The notes: a model not told the origin generated them from the letters alone. A stretch of 64,000 nucleotides of DNA from Coenobita brevimanus (GCA_032717465.1 CM064666.1:17523019-17587018); one strand, 5' to 3'. Positions 45,311 through 57,412 are shown, numbered from the stretch's first letter. A program made the numbers and translations.

Positions 45311-46204
45311 GAGAATTGTACGGTTAAACCTCAATGTAACGGACTAATTTAGGTGAAGCCTGATCCAACAAAGCTGAAAATCTGTTACTGTACTGCATAC
45401 CTGATGGTCACCCTCCTGAAGTGGGATTTCAAGTACAAGTTCGAAAATAAATTTGTACAATAGCATATTCTAGTACTATACCCATTTTACACTAATTTGG
45501 CCCATATTTTTGCCCCTTTCCAGGGCATTTCACATCCTTGTAATTGCACTACTTCGTGAAACACATATGTGACCCACTGCACTCCATTTCACAGACACTG
45601 TTTCTTACAGCTGATGGATGTCTGGTGGCTTCACGGTGTTTGTTAAATCTAATATCTGGCAGGTACATTAAATCAAGGTTTTACAGTACTCCCTGTGAAT
45701 CAAAATAACTTAAATAATTTTTCTCTAAGATTGTTTCTGAATGAACAAGGCTTGGCAAGGTACTGCATGCTCCCAGTACTTCCTACAAAAAGAAATCACA
45801 GTTACAATGGGGAACCAATCATAAATTCGTCTGTGAATCCGGATGTAGAAAACGTTAGGTGCCATTTACTGCCTCATGGGGACTGTGAATCAGGAGGGCT
45901 ATTTTTTTAGTTTTTATTTTTTTTTAATGTCCAGCAAGCACGACTTAAAGTGTAAGACTTTTTTTTTTTTTAAGCTATGAGAAGACTGGTAAGTGATGAG
46001 AGCAAGGGTTGTAAAATTCCTTTTTCTTTAACACTTTCACCGTCTATGGACGTAATCAGTTACATTACTCAGGCCTGCATGACATGACTCTTGTCTAATG
46101 AAGGGAAATTCTACTAATCAAAAGGTTGAACAATATCTCAATAAACCTTTCCAATGCTCTAATTTTCAAATACAGTATACAGTGCATCATTTACATCATA
46201 CTGC

Positions 46205-46400
46205 ATTCTTTATAAAGGTTCCAACATTCCTGGATGCATCAGCCTTGGCCACCTAATGGCACCTCTCACGCTGCTTGATCTCTGACAGCCTCCCTATTCA
46301 GTTTCTTGTCCTTGAGGTCACACTCTATGACCTCGTCCCAGTCGTTTTCGGTCTGCCTCGATGTTCAAATTTCTCACTTTCCGCACCCAATTGTCATCCT
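46205..46400 (-). mobile_element. LINE C-terminal/3' fragment (family B)
   Basis: Antisense copy: 'ctttataaaggttccaaca', 'gcttgatctctgacagcctc', 'gaggtcacactctatgacc', 'ttctcactttccgcacccaa'. Confidence 0.7.
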
Positions 46401-46711
46401 CCACTGTCTGCTATCCAACCCATTATTGCTCCTTAAAAAGCATAGGGCCCAAGCCAAGCCACTTTGTTCCAACATATCCTCACTTGAATAAACTAATATG
46501 GGTTTAGCCTGAATAAAATATCCAAGCATGTCCATGGCAGTGAAAGGGTTAATGTGTGAGAAGATTCCAAAGTGGTGAGAGCATGGGTTTGAGTCAGAAA
46601 GTGTACCAGTAAAGATTTTTTTTTTTTCTTTAAGCTAGGAGATTTTTTTTTCTTTTCTTTTTTTCTTTAATCTATGAGAAAGTTGCTAAATGATGAAAGC
46701 AAGGGTTTGAG

Positions 46712-46990
46712 TCAGGCGTGGATCTGCTTGTGCCGAGCCAAATTACCTTTCCGCGAGAAGAGCGCCCCACACTCCTCACATTTGAAGTTCTTGACTCCCG
46801 AATGTGAGAGGGCGTGCTGATCCAAATGGGCCTTCTGGGTGAACTCCTTACCACAGTCGTTACACTTGTAGTCCTTCACCCCGGTGTGGAGCAAGAGGTG
46901 GCGCTTCAGGTTGCCATTGTTGGCGAACTGCTTCCCGCACTGACTGCACTCCAGGCCACTGTGCCCCAGTGTGTGTTTACGCAGGTCCAC
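46712..46990 (-). CDS. C2H2 zinc-finger protein, last exon
   Basis: This exon of a sequence-specific nucleic-acid-binding protein starts at 46,990 after the acceptor 'aatttcttgaag', phase 0, and ends at TGA 46,714-46,712. It completes finger 2 (VDLRKHTLGH) and encodes three whole fingers: CSQCGKQFANNGNLKRHLLL-H, CNDCGKEFTQKAHLDQHALS-H and CEECGALFSRKGNLARHKQI-H. All use C-X2-C-X12-H-X3-H spacing with the conserved F and L core residues. Linkers (SGLE, TGVKDYK, SGVKNFK) are close to the TGEKP type, which favours tandem DNA binding. The protein ends one residue after the last His. Composition and codon use differ clearly from the surrounding AT-rich repeats, supporting selection. The specific target is unknown. 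Confidence 0.9.
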   Translation of the reverse strand: MDLRKHTLGHSGLECSQCGKQFANNGNLKRHLLLHTGVKDYKCNDCGKEFTQKAHLDQHALSHSGVKNFKCEECGALFSRKGNLARHKQIHA

Positions 46991-47506
46991 CTTCAAGAAA
47001 TTAAATCCATCAAAATACTGGTTAGGTAAATTAAATGAAGTCTGTTTTATGTCCTGCTCACAGACAGTTGTAAACACTCATGAAAAGATGGAAAAGTAAC
47101 TAGTTCAATACTTTCAAAACTGGCCATGTCAAATTATGTTACTGCCTAAGAAGAACTCTTTCTGGGGGTGTGGGAGTTTTCTGAAAATGTGGGATGGCAA
47201 CTATGATAGGTACACGTATACAGTATTAAGAATGACCGGTGTCACCCTGGCCAACCCTCTGACTAGGATACTGCACAGATGTAACCCTTCCTTTCAATTA
47301 ATACATTAATTTCTCCTGCACATAAAAGAAGGCACTGTACACCCTGAAAAAATATTGTTCAATACCTTTGTGGTGTGATAAAATATGACACATGGACCAG
47401 GGTTCATGAATGAATACTGTTTCACTTTTACAAATGATTTCAAAGCTCACTGCACCCAGGGTAATCAATATTTTTCTAGTGGGTGTACACATGCATAGTA
47501 GATCAC

Positions 47507-47691
47507 CTTCTTAAGGAACTGGCGTCCACACTCATGACACTCAAAGTTCTTCACTAGTTTGTGTACCAGGGCGTGCTGGGTGAGGGAACGCTCCTGGCTG
47601 AACGTCTCACCACACTGCTTGCACTCGTGTTTCAGGCACGTTTCCTTTCCCACAACATCCATCATGGCGTTAACTCCAACTTCGGCAACAC
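47507..47691 (-). CDS. C2H2 zinc-finger protein, penultimate exon
   Basis: It begins at 47,691 after the acceptor 'gtttgtgtgtcag' and ends at 47,507 with the donor 'aag|gtgatc', phase 0. It encodes an acidic lead (GVAEVGVNAMMDVVGKET), one full finger (CKQCGETFSQERSLTQHALV-H), the linker KLVKNFE, and the first half of the next finger (CHECGRQFLKK). Joined to the exon at 46,990 the split finger becomes a canonical C2H2 unit, which is strong evidence for the intron of 516 bases (47,506-46,991). The start codon and any effector domain must be in upstream exons at higher coordinates that I could not identify. Confidence 0.88.
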
Positions 47692-47699
47692 CTGACACA

Positions 47700-48266
47700 C
47701 AAACAACAACTTTACTCTTTTGTGCCAGTAATACAGAATGATTTCTATACCACACCCTTCACTCCTATGTGTTGAGGGAATCATTCAACTGGCTGGTGTG
47801 GGAGGCTGCTTTGTGAAATTGGCATTCGACCATGCAGTCAATGGATATAAAAGGCACATATTATAAAGTATGAAGAGGGTTATGGAAAATAAAAAATTGT
47901 GCAAGGTACATGGTGGTAACACTAACTGATCAGTTCCAACAAAACACAAGACACTATGAAGCTCATTTTGTAACTGTGATAGCTAAACCATTTTATATAA
48001 ACACTACTTTACATCAAGGGGTCCTTGTACTGCTGTTCCAGATATTTAGATACAAACATGACCACTTCCAACTATGATGTTATCTTTCTCCTCCCCTTTA
48101 TGAATGCCCAGCCTTGTTCCTCATCTTGATGCATGACTTTATTCAAACCAAATAAAGTGATACCACTCTTCCTCTCAAGGAATCCATGGTACAGTTGATG
48201 TATTCAATGGACAAGAAGCTAAATAAAGTGCTAAAACCAGCTAATTCCTTCCCAACAGTTTCTGGA
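47700..48266. other. Probable intron of zinc-finger gene; no exon seen
   Basis: No further zinc-finger codons on the minus strand. AT-rich. Confidence 0.45.
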
Positions 48267-50510
48267 AAATCTATCTATCTATCTATTGCCAGACGCCTCA
48301 ATCCCATTTGGGGTGGCCACAAACAAATCGCCTCCAAGTCGCCCTGTCCACCGCCATTTCACTGCTCTGCTCCCAACTCACACCCCCCTCTCTCATATAC
48401 CTCTCCACCCCATCCCTCCATCTCATCCCCAGCCTCCCCCTCCCTCTTCCCCCCTCCACCTCACTCACGTACACTGTCTTCGTCAGTCTTTCACCCTCCA
48501 TCCTCTCCACATGGCCAAACCACCTCAGTGTGTTCCTCATAGCGCTTCCTATCACATCCACATCAACACCACAACGCTCCTTTATATCCTCATTCGTCAG
48601 CCTGTCTCTCCACGTGACTCCACAGGCTCCTCTTAAATAACTCATTTCCACTGCTCTCACTCTTGACTTGTGTCCTTCCAACAATGTCCAAGCTTCACTT
48701 CCGTACGTTAGAGTTGGTATCACAATACTGTCATGTAGTAACTTTTTCACTTCCATGCTCACTTCCCTGTTTCTTATCACTGCTTTCAAAGGACCAGCAA
48801 CCTTTCTTCCCTGCTGAACCCTTTCAAGCACTTCACCCTCCAAACCTCCATCCTTACTCATCACACTACCCAAGTACTTAAACGTACTCACATTTTCCAA
48901 TTCCTCACCATCCAACCACGCTGTACATTCACTAACTTCACCTCTCTCAAAGACCATCACTTTACTCTTCCCTACATTCACCTTTAGATTCCGTTTCTTA
49001 CACACTCTCTCAAACTCATCCACCAAGCCTTGCAGCTCTCCTTCGTCTTCACTCAACAACACAGTATCATCTGCAAACAACAGTACAGGGCGTTTCCAAA
49101 CACTATCCTCTCTCACCAGGGCCACTCCAACATCCACTACCCTACCTTGTACCTCTTTTATTACCCCATCCATGTACAGATTGAACAACCATGGAGACAT
49201 GACACATCCCTGTTTCAACCCAACTTTCAAAGAGAAAAATTCACTTAGTTCACCATCCACACGCACTGCAGTCTTCGCACCATCGTACATACTCTTCACA
49301 GCATTCAACAACTTCCCATCTACTCCATATATTCTTAACACTTTCCACAATCCTTGTCTATCCACCCTGTCATATGCTTTCTCCAAATCCATGAAAGCTG
49401 CATACAACTTCTTTCCCTTCTCTAGAAACTTTTCCACTAAAGATCTGATCTACACAACCTCTTCCCTTCCTAAAGCCTCCCAGTTCTTCTCCAACTAATT
49501 TCTCTGTTCTTTCTCTAACTCTGTCTATAAGTATCCTACCAAACACTTTTCCTATTATACTAAGAAGACAAATGCCCCTATGATTACCACACACTTCTTT
49601 TTCCCCTTTTCCTTTGTACAAGGAAATAATTATACCTGACTTCCAATCCTCCGGGACTCTACCTTCCTCCCAGGCCAATCTGCACATCTTCCACATCCAT
49701 TCTACTACTATCTCTCCCCCATGCTTCAGCATTTCACCACACACTCCATCAATTCCTGGTGCTTTCCCCAATTTAACTTTCTTCATTGCTTCCACAACTT
49801 CTATCCTACTGATTTCTTCCTGTCTTCTCATCTTCTCCCAGCCATTCCCCAGCCACTTATACTCGCATTACTTCCATCCTCTACGTTCAACAATTCCTTA
49901 AAGTGTTCTCTCCATCTGCTCACTTTTTCTCCCTTCTCCACTAGTAATTTACCATTTTTATCTTTCACTCCCCTGCTAACTTCACTTCCACCCTGTCTTA
50001 CTCTTTTCACCTCTCTCCAGAACATTTTCTTACAGTCCCTCCACTTTACACTCAAATTCCTTCCAAATTCCTCATCCACTCTCTTCTTACTCTCTCTTAC
50101 TAATCTTTTCACCTCTCTTTCTTTCCACATATAACTCTCTCTTCCGCCTCTCAACTTCTTCCATGCCCCTATTTCTCATCCATTCATTGTATGCTTTCTT
50201 CTTTTGTGCCACAGCCTGTTTCACCTCTTCAATCCACCACGCTGTTCCTTGCACCCCTCTCCGTCTTCTCTTCCTTCCACACACCACATCACATGCTGCA
50301 CATATTTCTTCTGTAAATATCTTACACACACCTTCCGCGTCTCCCATCTGCTCCAATTCATATTTGCCCAATCGTTCCTCCACTTGTTCTCTTATACTCT
50401 GCCTTTTTCTCATCCTCTTGTAACCTTTCCACTCTCCTTGCAACTACTCCTTCCTCTCGTCTTTCCCTTCTTTTATTCCTCCATCTTACTTGCATTCTAA
50501 TTCTGGCCAC
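48267..50510 (-). mobile_element. RTE LINE, long 5'-truncated copy
   Basis: Antisense copy with a TCTA tail complement at 48,267-48,286 and coding sequence up to about 50,510. The endonuclease is missing. It lies between the zinc-finger exons and another RTE on the opposite strand. Confidence 0.9.
48298..50443 (-). pseudogene. RTE reverse transcriptase ORF (frameshifted)
   Basis: Four overlapping frames. 50,443-50,087 and 50,154-49,828 hold the region between endonuclease and RT (WWIEEVKQAVAQKKKAY, KKMFWREVKRVRQ, HFKELLNVED). 49,831-49,370 holds the RT start (KLGKAPGIDGVCGEMLK, PEDWKSGIIISLYKGKGEK, NHRGICLLSIIGKVFGRIL, GGFRKGRGCVDQIF). 49,437-48,298 (379 codons) holds AFMDLEKAYDRVDRQGLWK, GLKQGCVMSPWLFNLYMDG, catalytic LLFADDTVLL, YLGSVMSKDG and the C-terminal LRWFGHVERMEGERL region. 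Small indels near 49,400, 49,830 and 50,120 separate them. The largest block is intact to its stop. Confidence 0.88.
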
Positions 50511-51435
50511 CACCAAGAACAATCCTCATGCTCAAAATGGAATGAAGTGCTTGATAGTGCTTGTTTTAGTGAAAAGTATAATGCAATTATTACCTCTTAG
50601 GCCTTCTGTCGCCTGATTGCTAGCAACAGTAATGTGCATACTATTATTCACTTAAACTCTAAACAAGCACTTCAAGTTTTCTCTGAGCTAATGTATTATT
50701 ACACTGGACATAAAAGAATACTGTACCTAGCGTCTATACCAGGTACTTGAAGAAAGAGAAGCTCATCTACACTTGCAGCCAAAACAGTATAAATTATACT
50801 AAAGAACTTTGTGTTATGTATGCACAGCATTTGGCTGGATGATAGCAAATACATCTGTGGGTCAGCCATACCTTCCCCCTGAAAAGTGAATGAATGGTAG
50901 ACCAGCAAAATATGGAGCTGGCAAAATACAAAAACTCTTTAAAGTATGAAAGCAAGTTGACTACAAACAGCCAATGTACATTAACCCCTGCATCCGAGGA
51001 GCTCTATCTGGTTTTATTGCCACCATCTCTTATGACTTACTCAGCTTAGGACAGACTTTTATACATGATGGAGTTAGAAACAGCCTTACTAAACCCCTGC
51101 AATATGAGAGTCTTTTCCTAGGTTGAATACACTCATCAGGCAGCAGCAGCAGTAGCCAAAAAGGACATCACATGAATACCATGGGGTAATCCCTTCACTT
51201 TTAGGACACCTCTCCTGTGCTAGAAATCATCTGGTTTTGGCCATAATAAAGGACAGTGACTTAACTGGAATTAACACCTCAGGGCCAAGGAAAACAGTCT
51301 GGGATTAAACCATTAGTGCCTAAGGTACCTGTGTGTTGGATTTTATCACAAGCATACTTAGCATAATACCCCCTACCCATCGGCTCATAGTCACCAAGCT
51401 TGAAGGTCCACATCCTGGGCTTTAACTTTTGGATT
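50511..51435. other. No gene seen
   Basis: AT-rich sequence without recognised elements. Confidence 0.45.
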
Positions 51436-51530
51436 TTTCTTTTTTATGCTAGGAAGAAGGAACTAAAGGCCAAAAGTTTGCAAGATTTTTCCTTCCAAGA
51501 AAAAATACAAACAAAATAATAGCCAAATTC
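51436..51530 (-). mobile_element. LINE D 3' scrap
   Basis: 'tatgctaggaagaaggaact', 'ccttccaagaaaaaatac' and 'gccaaattcaaatgg' match the antisense LINE D 3' UTR, decayed. Confidence 0.65.
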
Positions 51531-51699
51531 AAATGGCCAATTATGTCCTATTTAAAGAAGTCTAAGCACCAGTGTGTTAACTCTTCCATGGTCAGAACAA
51601 CTCTGGCACTACATTTCATCAAATGCCTGGTGAGTCTATTCAGTTATGTGAGTCGGTGGGTACTGCCCATCATCCACCCATTCAGCATAGTGGTACTCT

Positions 51700-54600
51700 A
51701 TTTCTGGGTAGCTCTACACTGAGTGGCAAGCCAAATGATTTCCTGTAAAGCAAGAAATCATTTAGCATGCTGGGTGGTAACCTTATAACCAACTAACACG
51801 TGTTCCCTACATGTCAACAAGTGGGTTGGAGGAGGGTTAGTGCCCCTCCCCGGAAAACAACTAACTCAAAATACAATCAAAGAAGCCTCGGACCAGGAGA
51901 GACGGATAGGAGACGACCAAGGACTGGACAAAGGACATGGTTTGGATTGCAACATGGAAAATGAGGGGTGCGAATGATGAGGTGAAAGAGAGAGAGATTG
52001 TCTAGGTGCCTGAGGGTGCAAAAGTGGACATATGGGGAATAACTGAGGCTAAATGGAGCAACAAGAGTGTGAGAGTGGGAGTATGGATGAGGTATATGGA
52101 CAGAAGTAGTAGTGAATGATAGGGCAAAAGAGGGAGTATGTAGTGTTGTGTGCAGGAGATGAAAGGAGAATATAAGAGAGTATGAATCAGTTCGTTCAAG
52201 GATTGCGTGGGTAAGATTGAAAATAGGATTACAAATGTGGGCAACTGTGTGCGTATGCGCCAATGCAAGATCATGCAATCAGAGTGAAAGAAGAGTTCTG
52301 GACAAATGAGGAAGTGTGCATGGAAAAGTTTGAGAGGAATGAGAGTGTTTTTGACAGGAGATATGAATGGAAAAGTAGGGAATGTGAAGGTGGATGGAGT
52401 AGTTGGTGAGCGGTGTGTGCCTGCAGAAGTGAATGTGAATGGCAGTGCTTTAGTGGACATTTGTGCAGGGAGGGGGTTGGCGATAGCCAATACCCTCTAT
52501 AGGCACAAAATGATCCACAGGTATGTGTGGTGAGAGTTGAGAAGGGTGAGTGGTGAACTGAATGAGTGGAAGGCAATGATTAATTATGTGTTTGTGGATG
52601 AGAGAATGAGAAGGTGAGTAATGGATGCAAGAGCATACAAAGGTTAGGTGAGTGGATTTTCACCACCACTTGGTGGTGTTGAAAATCAAGGTTCAAGTGC
52701 AATGAAGGAATAGGAGGGAAGGACAAGAGGAAGTAGTCCATACAACAAGTGCAGAAAGGTTGCAGGAGAATGAAAAAAGGGCAGAATATAAGAGAGAAGT
52801 GGAGAAGCGTTTGAGTAAATATGATCTGGAGTAGATGGGGGAGGTGGAAGGCGTGTGCAAGATATTAACAGAAGAAATCTATGCAGCATGTGAGGTGGTG
52901 TGTGGGATGAGGAGAAGATGTAAGGGGGGTGCAAGGAACAGCATGGTGGAATGAAGAGGTGAGACAAGCTGTGGTGCAAAAGAAGAAAGCATATAGTGAG
53001 TGCCCAGATGGGACGCAAAGGCACAGAGGAAGTTGAGATACAGAAGTAAGAGTTATATGTAGAGAGGAAGACAGAGGTAAAAGGATTACTATGAAAGAGT
53101 AAGAAGAGAGTGGATGAGGAATTTGGAAGGAATTTGAGTGTAAAATGGAGGGAATGTTAGAAAATGTTCAGGCAAGAGGTAAAGACAACTAGACAGGGTG
53201 ATAAAGATGTTAGTAGGGGAGTGAAAGATACAAATGGTACTCTGATAGTGAAGAAGAGAGAAAAAGTAAGCAGAGGAAGTGAACACTTTAAGGAACTGTT
53301 AAACACAGAGAATGAAAGTAATGCGAGTATAAGTGGCTGGGAGAAGGAGGGAAGTGAGAGGGAAGGAAGAGATCAGTTGGATGGAAGAAGTGGAGGCAAC
53401 GAGAAAGTCAAAATGGGGAAAGCCCCAGGAATTGATGGAGTGTGTGGTGAAATGCTGAAGCATGGGGGAGAGATGGTAGTAGAATGGATATGGAAGATAT
53501 GCAGATTGGCCTGGGAGGTAGGTAGAGTCCCGGAGGATTGGAAGTCAGGAATATGTATTCCCCTGTACAATGGAAATGGGAAAATAGATGTATGTGGTAA
53601 CCATAGGGGCATTTGTCTTTTTAGTGTAACAGGAGAAGTATATGGTAAGATACTTAATGACAGAGTTAGGGAAATAGCAGAGGAATTAGTTGGAGAAGAA
53701 CAGAGAGGTTTTAGGAAGGGAAGAGGTTGTGTAGGTCATTCATTCATCCTTAGGTCTTTAGTGGAAAAGTTTCTAGAGAGAGGAAAAAAGTTGTATGCGG
53801 CCTTCAGCGATCTGGAGAAAGCATATGACAGAGTGAATGGACATGGAAGTTGGAAAATATTAAGAATATATGAAGTAAATGGGAAGTTGTTGAACGCTGT
53901 GAAGAGTATGTATGAGGGTGCTAAGGCTGTAGTGCATGTGGATGGTGAACTGAGTGAATTTTTCTATCTGAGTGTTGGACTGAAACAGGGATGTGTCATG
54001 TCTTCATGGTTGTTCAATCTGAATATGAATGGAGTTATAAAATACGTACAAGGTAGGGCAGTAGATGTTGGGGCGGCCCTAATGCGGGAGGGCAGTGGAT
54101 GCTGGAGCAGCCCTAATGAGAGAGGGCAGTGTGTAGAAACTCCCTGTACTGTTGTTTGCAGATGATACTGTGTTGTTAAGTGAAGATGAAGGGGAGCTGC
54201 AAGGCTTGGTGGATCAGTCTGGAAGAGTGTGTAAGAAACGGAAACTAAAGGTGAATGTAGGAAACAGTAAAGTTATGGTCTTTGAGAGATATGAAGACAC
54301 TTAATGTACGGTGAAGATGGATGATGAGGAAATGGAAAATGTGAGTGCATTTAAGTTCTTGGATAGTGTTATAAGTAAGAATGGACGTTTGGAGGACAAT
54401 GTGCTTGAAAGGGTGCAACAAAGAAGAAAAGTTGCTGGTTATTTGATAGCAGTGATAAGAATGGGCAGTGAGCATGGAAGTGAAAAAGTCACTGCATGAT
54501 AGTACTGAGATACCAACTCTAATGCCTGGAAGTGTAGCTTGGACCTTGTTGGAAGGACATAAAGTCAAACAGTGATAGCAGTGGAAATAAGTTATTTGAG

Positions 54601-54965
54601 ATGAGCATGTGGATTTACATGGAAAGACAAACTGACAAATGAGGAAGTGATGAAACATTGTGGTGTGGATGTGACAGAAAGCGTTACGAGAAATACAATG
54701 AGGTGTTTGGCTGTGTGGAGGGGATGGAGACTGAGAGACTAACAGAGAGAGTGTATGTGAGTGAGGTGGAGGGGGGGAGGGAGGGGGATACCTCCCCCAG
54801 TGAGGAATTGGGGTAGGGCAGTGAAATGGTTAGGACAGGGCGACATGGGGGCGATTTGTTTATGGCCATGCCTTACAGGATTGAGGGGTAGGGCAATAAA
54901 TCGTTAGAGTTGTTTGTGGCCACCCATTACGGGATTGAGGCGTATGGCAATAAATCGTTAGCGTT
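51700..54965 (+). mobile_element. RTE LINE, full-length but decayed
   Basis: Sense-strand copy with the 5' UTR (hairpin at 51,733-51,763; 'caagtgggttggaggagggt'; 'ttagtgcccctcccc'), the endonuclease, RT, C-terminal region and 3' terminus. It ends in two successive versions of the 3' end ('ggccatgccttacaggattg' near 54,864, 'ggccacccattacgggattg' near 54,919), both with 'ggcaataaatcgttag' in place of GATA tails. Many substitutions and indels show age. Confidence 0.85.
51940..54780 (+). pseudogene. RTE endonuclease/reverse transcriptase ORF, heavily mutated
   Basis: Endonuclease remnants: ATWKMRGANDEVKERE near 51,950, VDIWGITEAKW, and a clear block at 52,306-52,533 with FLTGDMNGKVGNVKVDGVVG. 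The RT block at 53,164-54,165 (333 codons) has KMGKAPGIDGVCGEMLKHGG, PEDWKSGICIPLYN, RGFRKGRGCVGHSF, AAFSDLEKAYDRVNG (Ser replaces the usual Met before the catalytic Asp) and GLKQGCVMSSWLFNLNMNG. A duplicated 'ggagggcagtg' segment near 54,080-54,130 disrupts the frame just before the FADD-equivalent (CRWYCVVK in another frame). Several in-frame stops occur throughout. Confidence 0.8.
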
Positions 54966-55548
54966 ACGGAAGTATGAGAGTTAATCCTGTCACCCTTAAT
55001 CCTTCCAAGGTCCAAGTAAGTCCCAGCATTTCACTGCAGTTGATAGCACACCATCTTATTTAATTAAGGGTGAGTCATAAAAGCCAGTGAGTGTTATCTG
55101 CAACATACAGAGTCCTCAGTTCATGTCACGACTGTCTTTCAAAGTATTACAACTTTTTTCATGCAACTGTCGCTGTAAATCTTGGGCAAACTGGTGAATT
55201 ACCTTTTTTACATTTTTTTTTTTTAATTTGTGTAATATTAACAGGCTTTGTCTTTTCTAATTTACTGCCAACTTAATTGAAAAAAAAAAAAAAGTGGTGA
55301 CATATATAGAGGACTTACAGGTAATCTCCTTTTTAAGTAACTGTATTAAAGAAAAAATAAATATATAAATCCTTATGTACCAGTACTAAAGTTTACATTA
55401 AAAAGTAACCTTAATTTTAGCTTGTTTTTTTTGGCTTAAACATGGGGAAGTACACTGGAGTATCTCTAGGAGTATTACCTTCATATTATAATGGTTTTGA
55501 TTTTTGGCTTGCAGTATTACCATCACATTTTCCTGGTTTTGTTTCTAG
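54966..55548. other. No gene seen
   Basis: AT-rich with A- and T-runs; leads into a candidate exon. Confidence 0.45.
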
Positions 55549-55658
55549 TTTGCTCCACGTTGCATAAACACCATTCTACATAGTGCCCTGACCAAGTTAT
55601 GCCTTAAGGAAAAAGGAGACTATCTGTACCGTATGAAAGATATCCTGGGACTGAAGGA
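55549..55658 (+). CDS. Candidate internal exon, unknown gene
   Basis: A strong acceptor ('cctggttttgtttctag') ends at 55,548. A consensus donor 'gtgagtg' starts at 55,659. The 110-base frame is open and reads like a folded protein (CINTILHSALTKLCLKEK, GDYLYRMKDILGLK). If it is instead a last exon, TGA at 55,660-55,662 would end it after Glu. I do not recognise the family. The surroundings are AT-rich and lack transposon similarity, which supports a host exon. Confidence 0.45.
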
Positions 55659-55739
55659 GTGAGTGAATGGTGTACTGTATATATAAACAGTGATGTAACA
55701 AGGCTTCATTACACATACAGTACCTAGGTCTGTATCACA

Positions 55740-55876
55740 AGGCTCCAGCTTTTCAAACACACTGTGTCCAAGCATCTCGCAATGAACGGATCTTTATTTT
55801 GGCTCAGTATTGCTTTAGTTTCTTTGGGAAGGATGATTTTTGCCTTTGGTTCCTTCTGAAAAATAAAAAAAAAAGA
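55740..55876 (+). mobile_element. LINE D 3' fragment
   Basis: Sense copy: 'ttttcaaacacactgtgtcc', 'aagcatctcgcaatgaacgg', 'tttggttccttctgaaaa' and a short A-rich tail. Confidence 0.7.
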
Positions 55877-57190
55877 AAATCAAATCTATGAAATGATTTT
55901 ATGGGGAGCCAAGGCTGAAATAATGAAGATGTTTGAAAAAATGGGTCTCCATGACTACAGTATTTAGCTCAGGAAATAGATCTTCACTGTGCAGATAAAG
56001 AATGACATTTTTAAGCTTTTATCACAAAACATTAGGCTTAAAACACCAAAATTAAAATATACATCTTTACAAGATCCTAGTTTTGAATATCTATGTAACT
56101 TGAAGGTATAAATCTTCCCTTTTTACACATATGATATCTATATAATGTACCACAAAAACATTATGAATCAAACACCAAAATTAAAATATGTGCCTTTGAA
56201 ACGGCCTACTCCAAAATCATTGTGTAACCTCAGAGAATCAAATCTTCCTTCTGCTTACACATAATGACACCTTGATCAGAAAAATATTATGCACAAACAA
56301 CCCAAAAATATGTATGTGACTTTGGAAGAGCGTACTCGAGAAAAATGGACAACTGAAGAGGAATGGCAAATCCTTCTGCGTGTGCACGATAAAATATGAC
56401 GAAGTATACATCCCTACATTATTTCAAAACATCAATCTATCCTATCATTACTCAGACATCCAATCCAATCCCAGCCAATCAGGGTGGTACTCCCAAGGGG
56501 AATGGGATTGCTGGTGATCGGGAGACATGGAGCTCCAGCTTCACTGGCCACCAGAATATCCTGACCATCCACCTTTGTTGACCTTTTCAGTGTGACACTA
56601 CCCTGGAAGGTAGACCAGCATACTCTACCAAATACTTTTCTCTATCTCATGCACTACCCTACATACGCTTTACATATCACACAACGTACCCCACTGCGTC
56701 ACAGAGGTTAATGTCACCAACATTTATTGCTCATAAAATATTTCGGCTCATAGTCACTTTGGCTACTAAAAATTTATTTGGCTAGTAAATCTGAAACCTT
56801 AGGAGCCAAATGGCTCGCAACCATCGGCAGTTAGCAAGAGCCCTGAAGATGATACCAAACCATTAACAAGTCAAGTGCAAGCAGATCACTGATCAGCAAA
56901 TCAGTGATGAGACAGCTTCTGCCTCTTTCCAAAAATGACATCATTATTTTTTGGTAATTACTGCTACAGTATTTTTTTTTTTTTCCATCACCATCATTAT
57001 CCAATCCAGTGCTGCCTCATGAGAACCATAGAATCCCGGGGCTAGGCAAGTTGGTCCTGACAGTTATGATGAGAGTGACCAGCTTCACTCATCCCTGAAT
57101 GGCATTATGTGAGCAATAAACCCCAACCACCCTTTGGATATACTGTAAATCTACACAGGCTCAATCCCACTGGAGTGCCTTAATTACCCA
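55877..57190. other. No gene seen; loosely repetitive AT-rich DNA
   Basis: 'aacaccaaaattaaaatat' recurs at 56,046 and 56,170 and similar words near 56,300, a degenerate local repeat of about 125 bp. No supported exon. Confidence 0.45.
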
Positions 57191-57194
57191 CAAA

Positions 57195-57300
57195 ACCACC
57201 AGGTGCCACAGTTTGGTTACATGGTAACCACCCAGCATAGTAAATGGTTTCTTGGTGTACAGGAAACCATTTGGCTTGTCACTCTGTGTAAAGTCACCCG
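57195..57300 (-). mobile_element. RTE 5' UTR fragment
   Basis: Antisense match to the 5' end of the 51.7-kb RTE, including the perfect 10-bp hairpin 57,242-57,251 with 57,263-57,272 and 'gtgacaagccaaatgg'. Confidence 0.7.
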
Positions 57301-57412
57301 TAGACAGAAGGAAGGGGAAAGAATGAAGGAAAGTAAGACAGAGGAGGAAGGAAGGAAATAAAGACAGAAGAGGAAGTTATTATTTTTTTTTTTTTACTTG
57401 CAAAATATCTCA

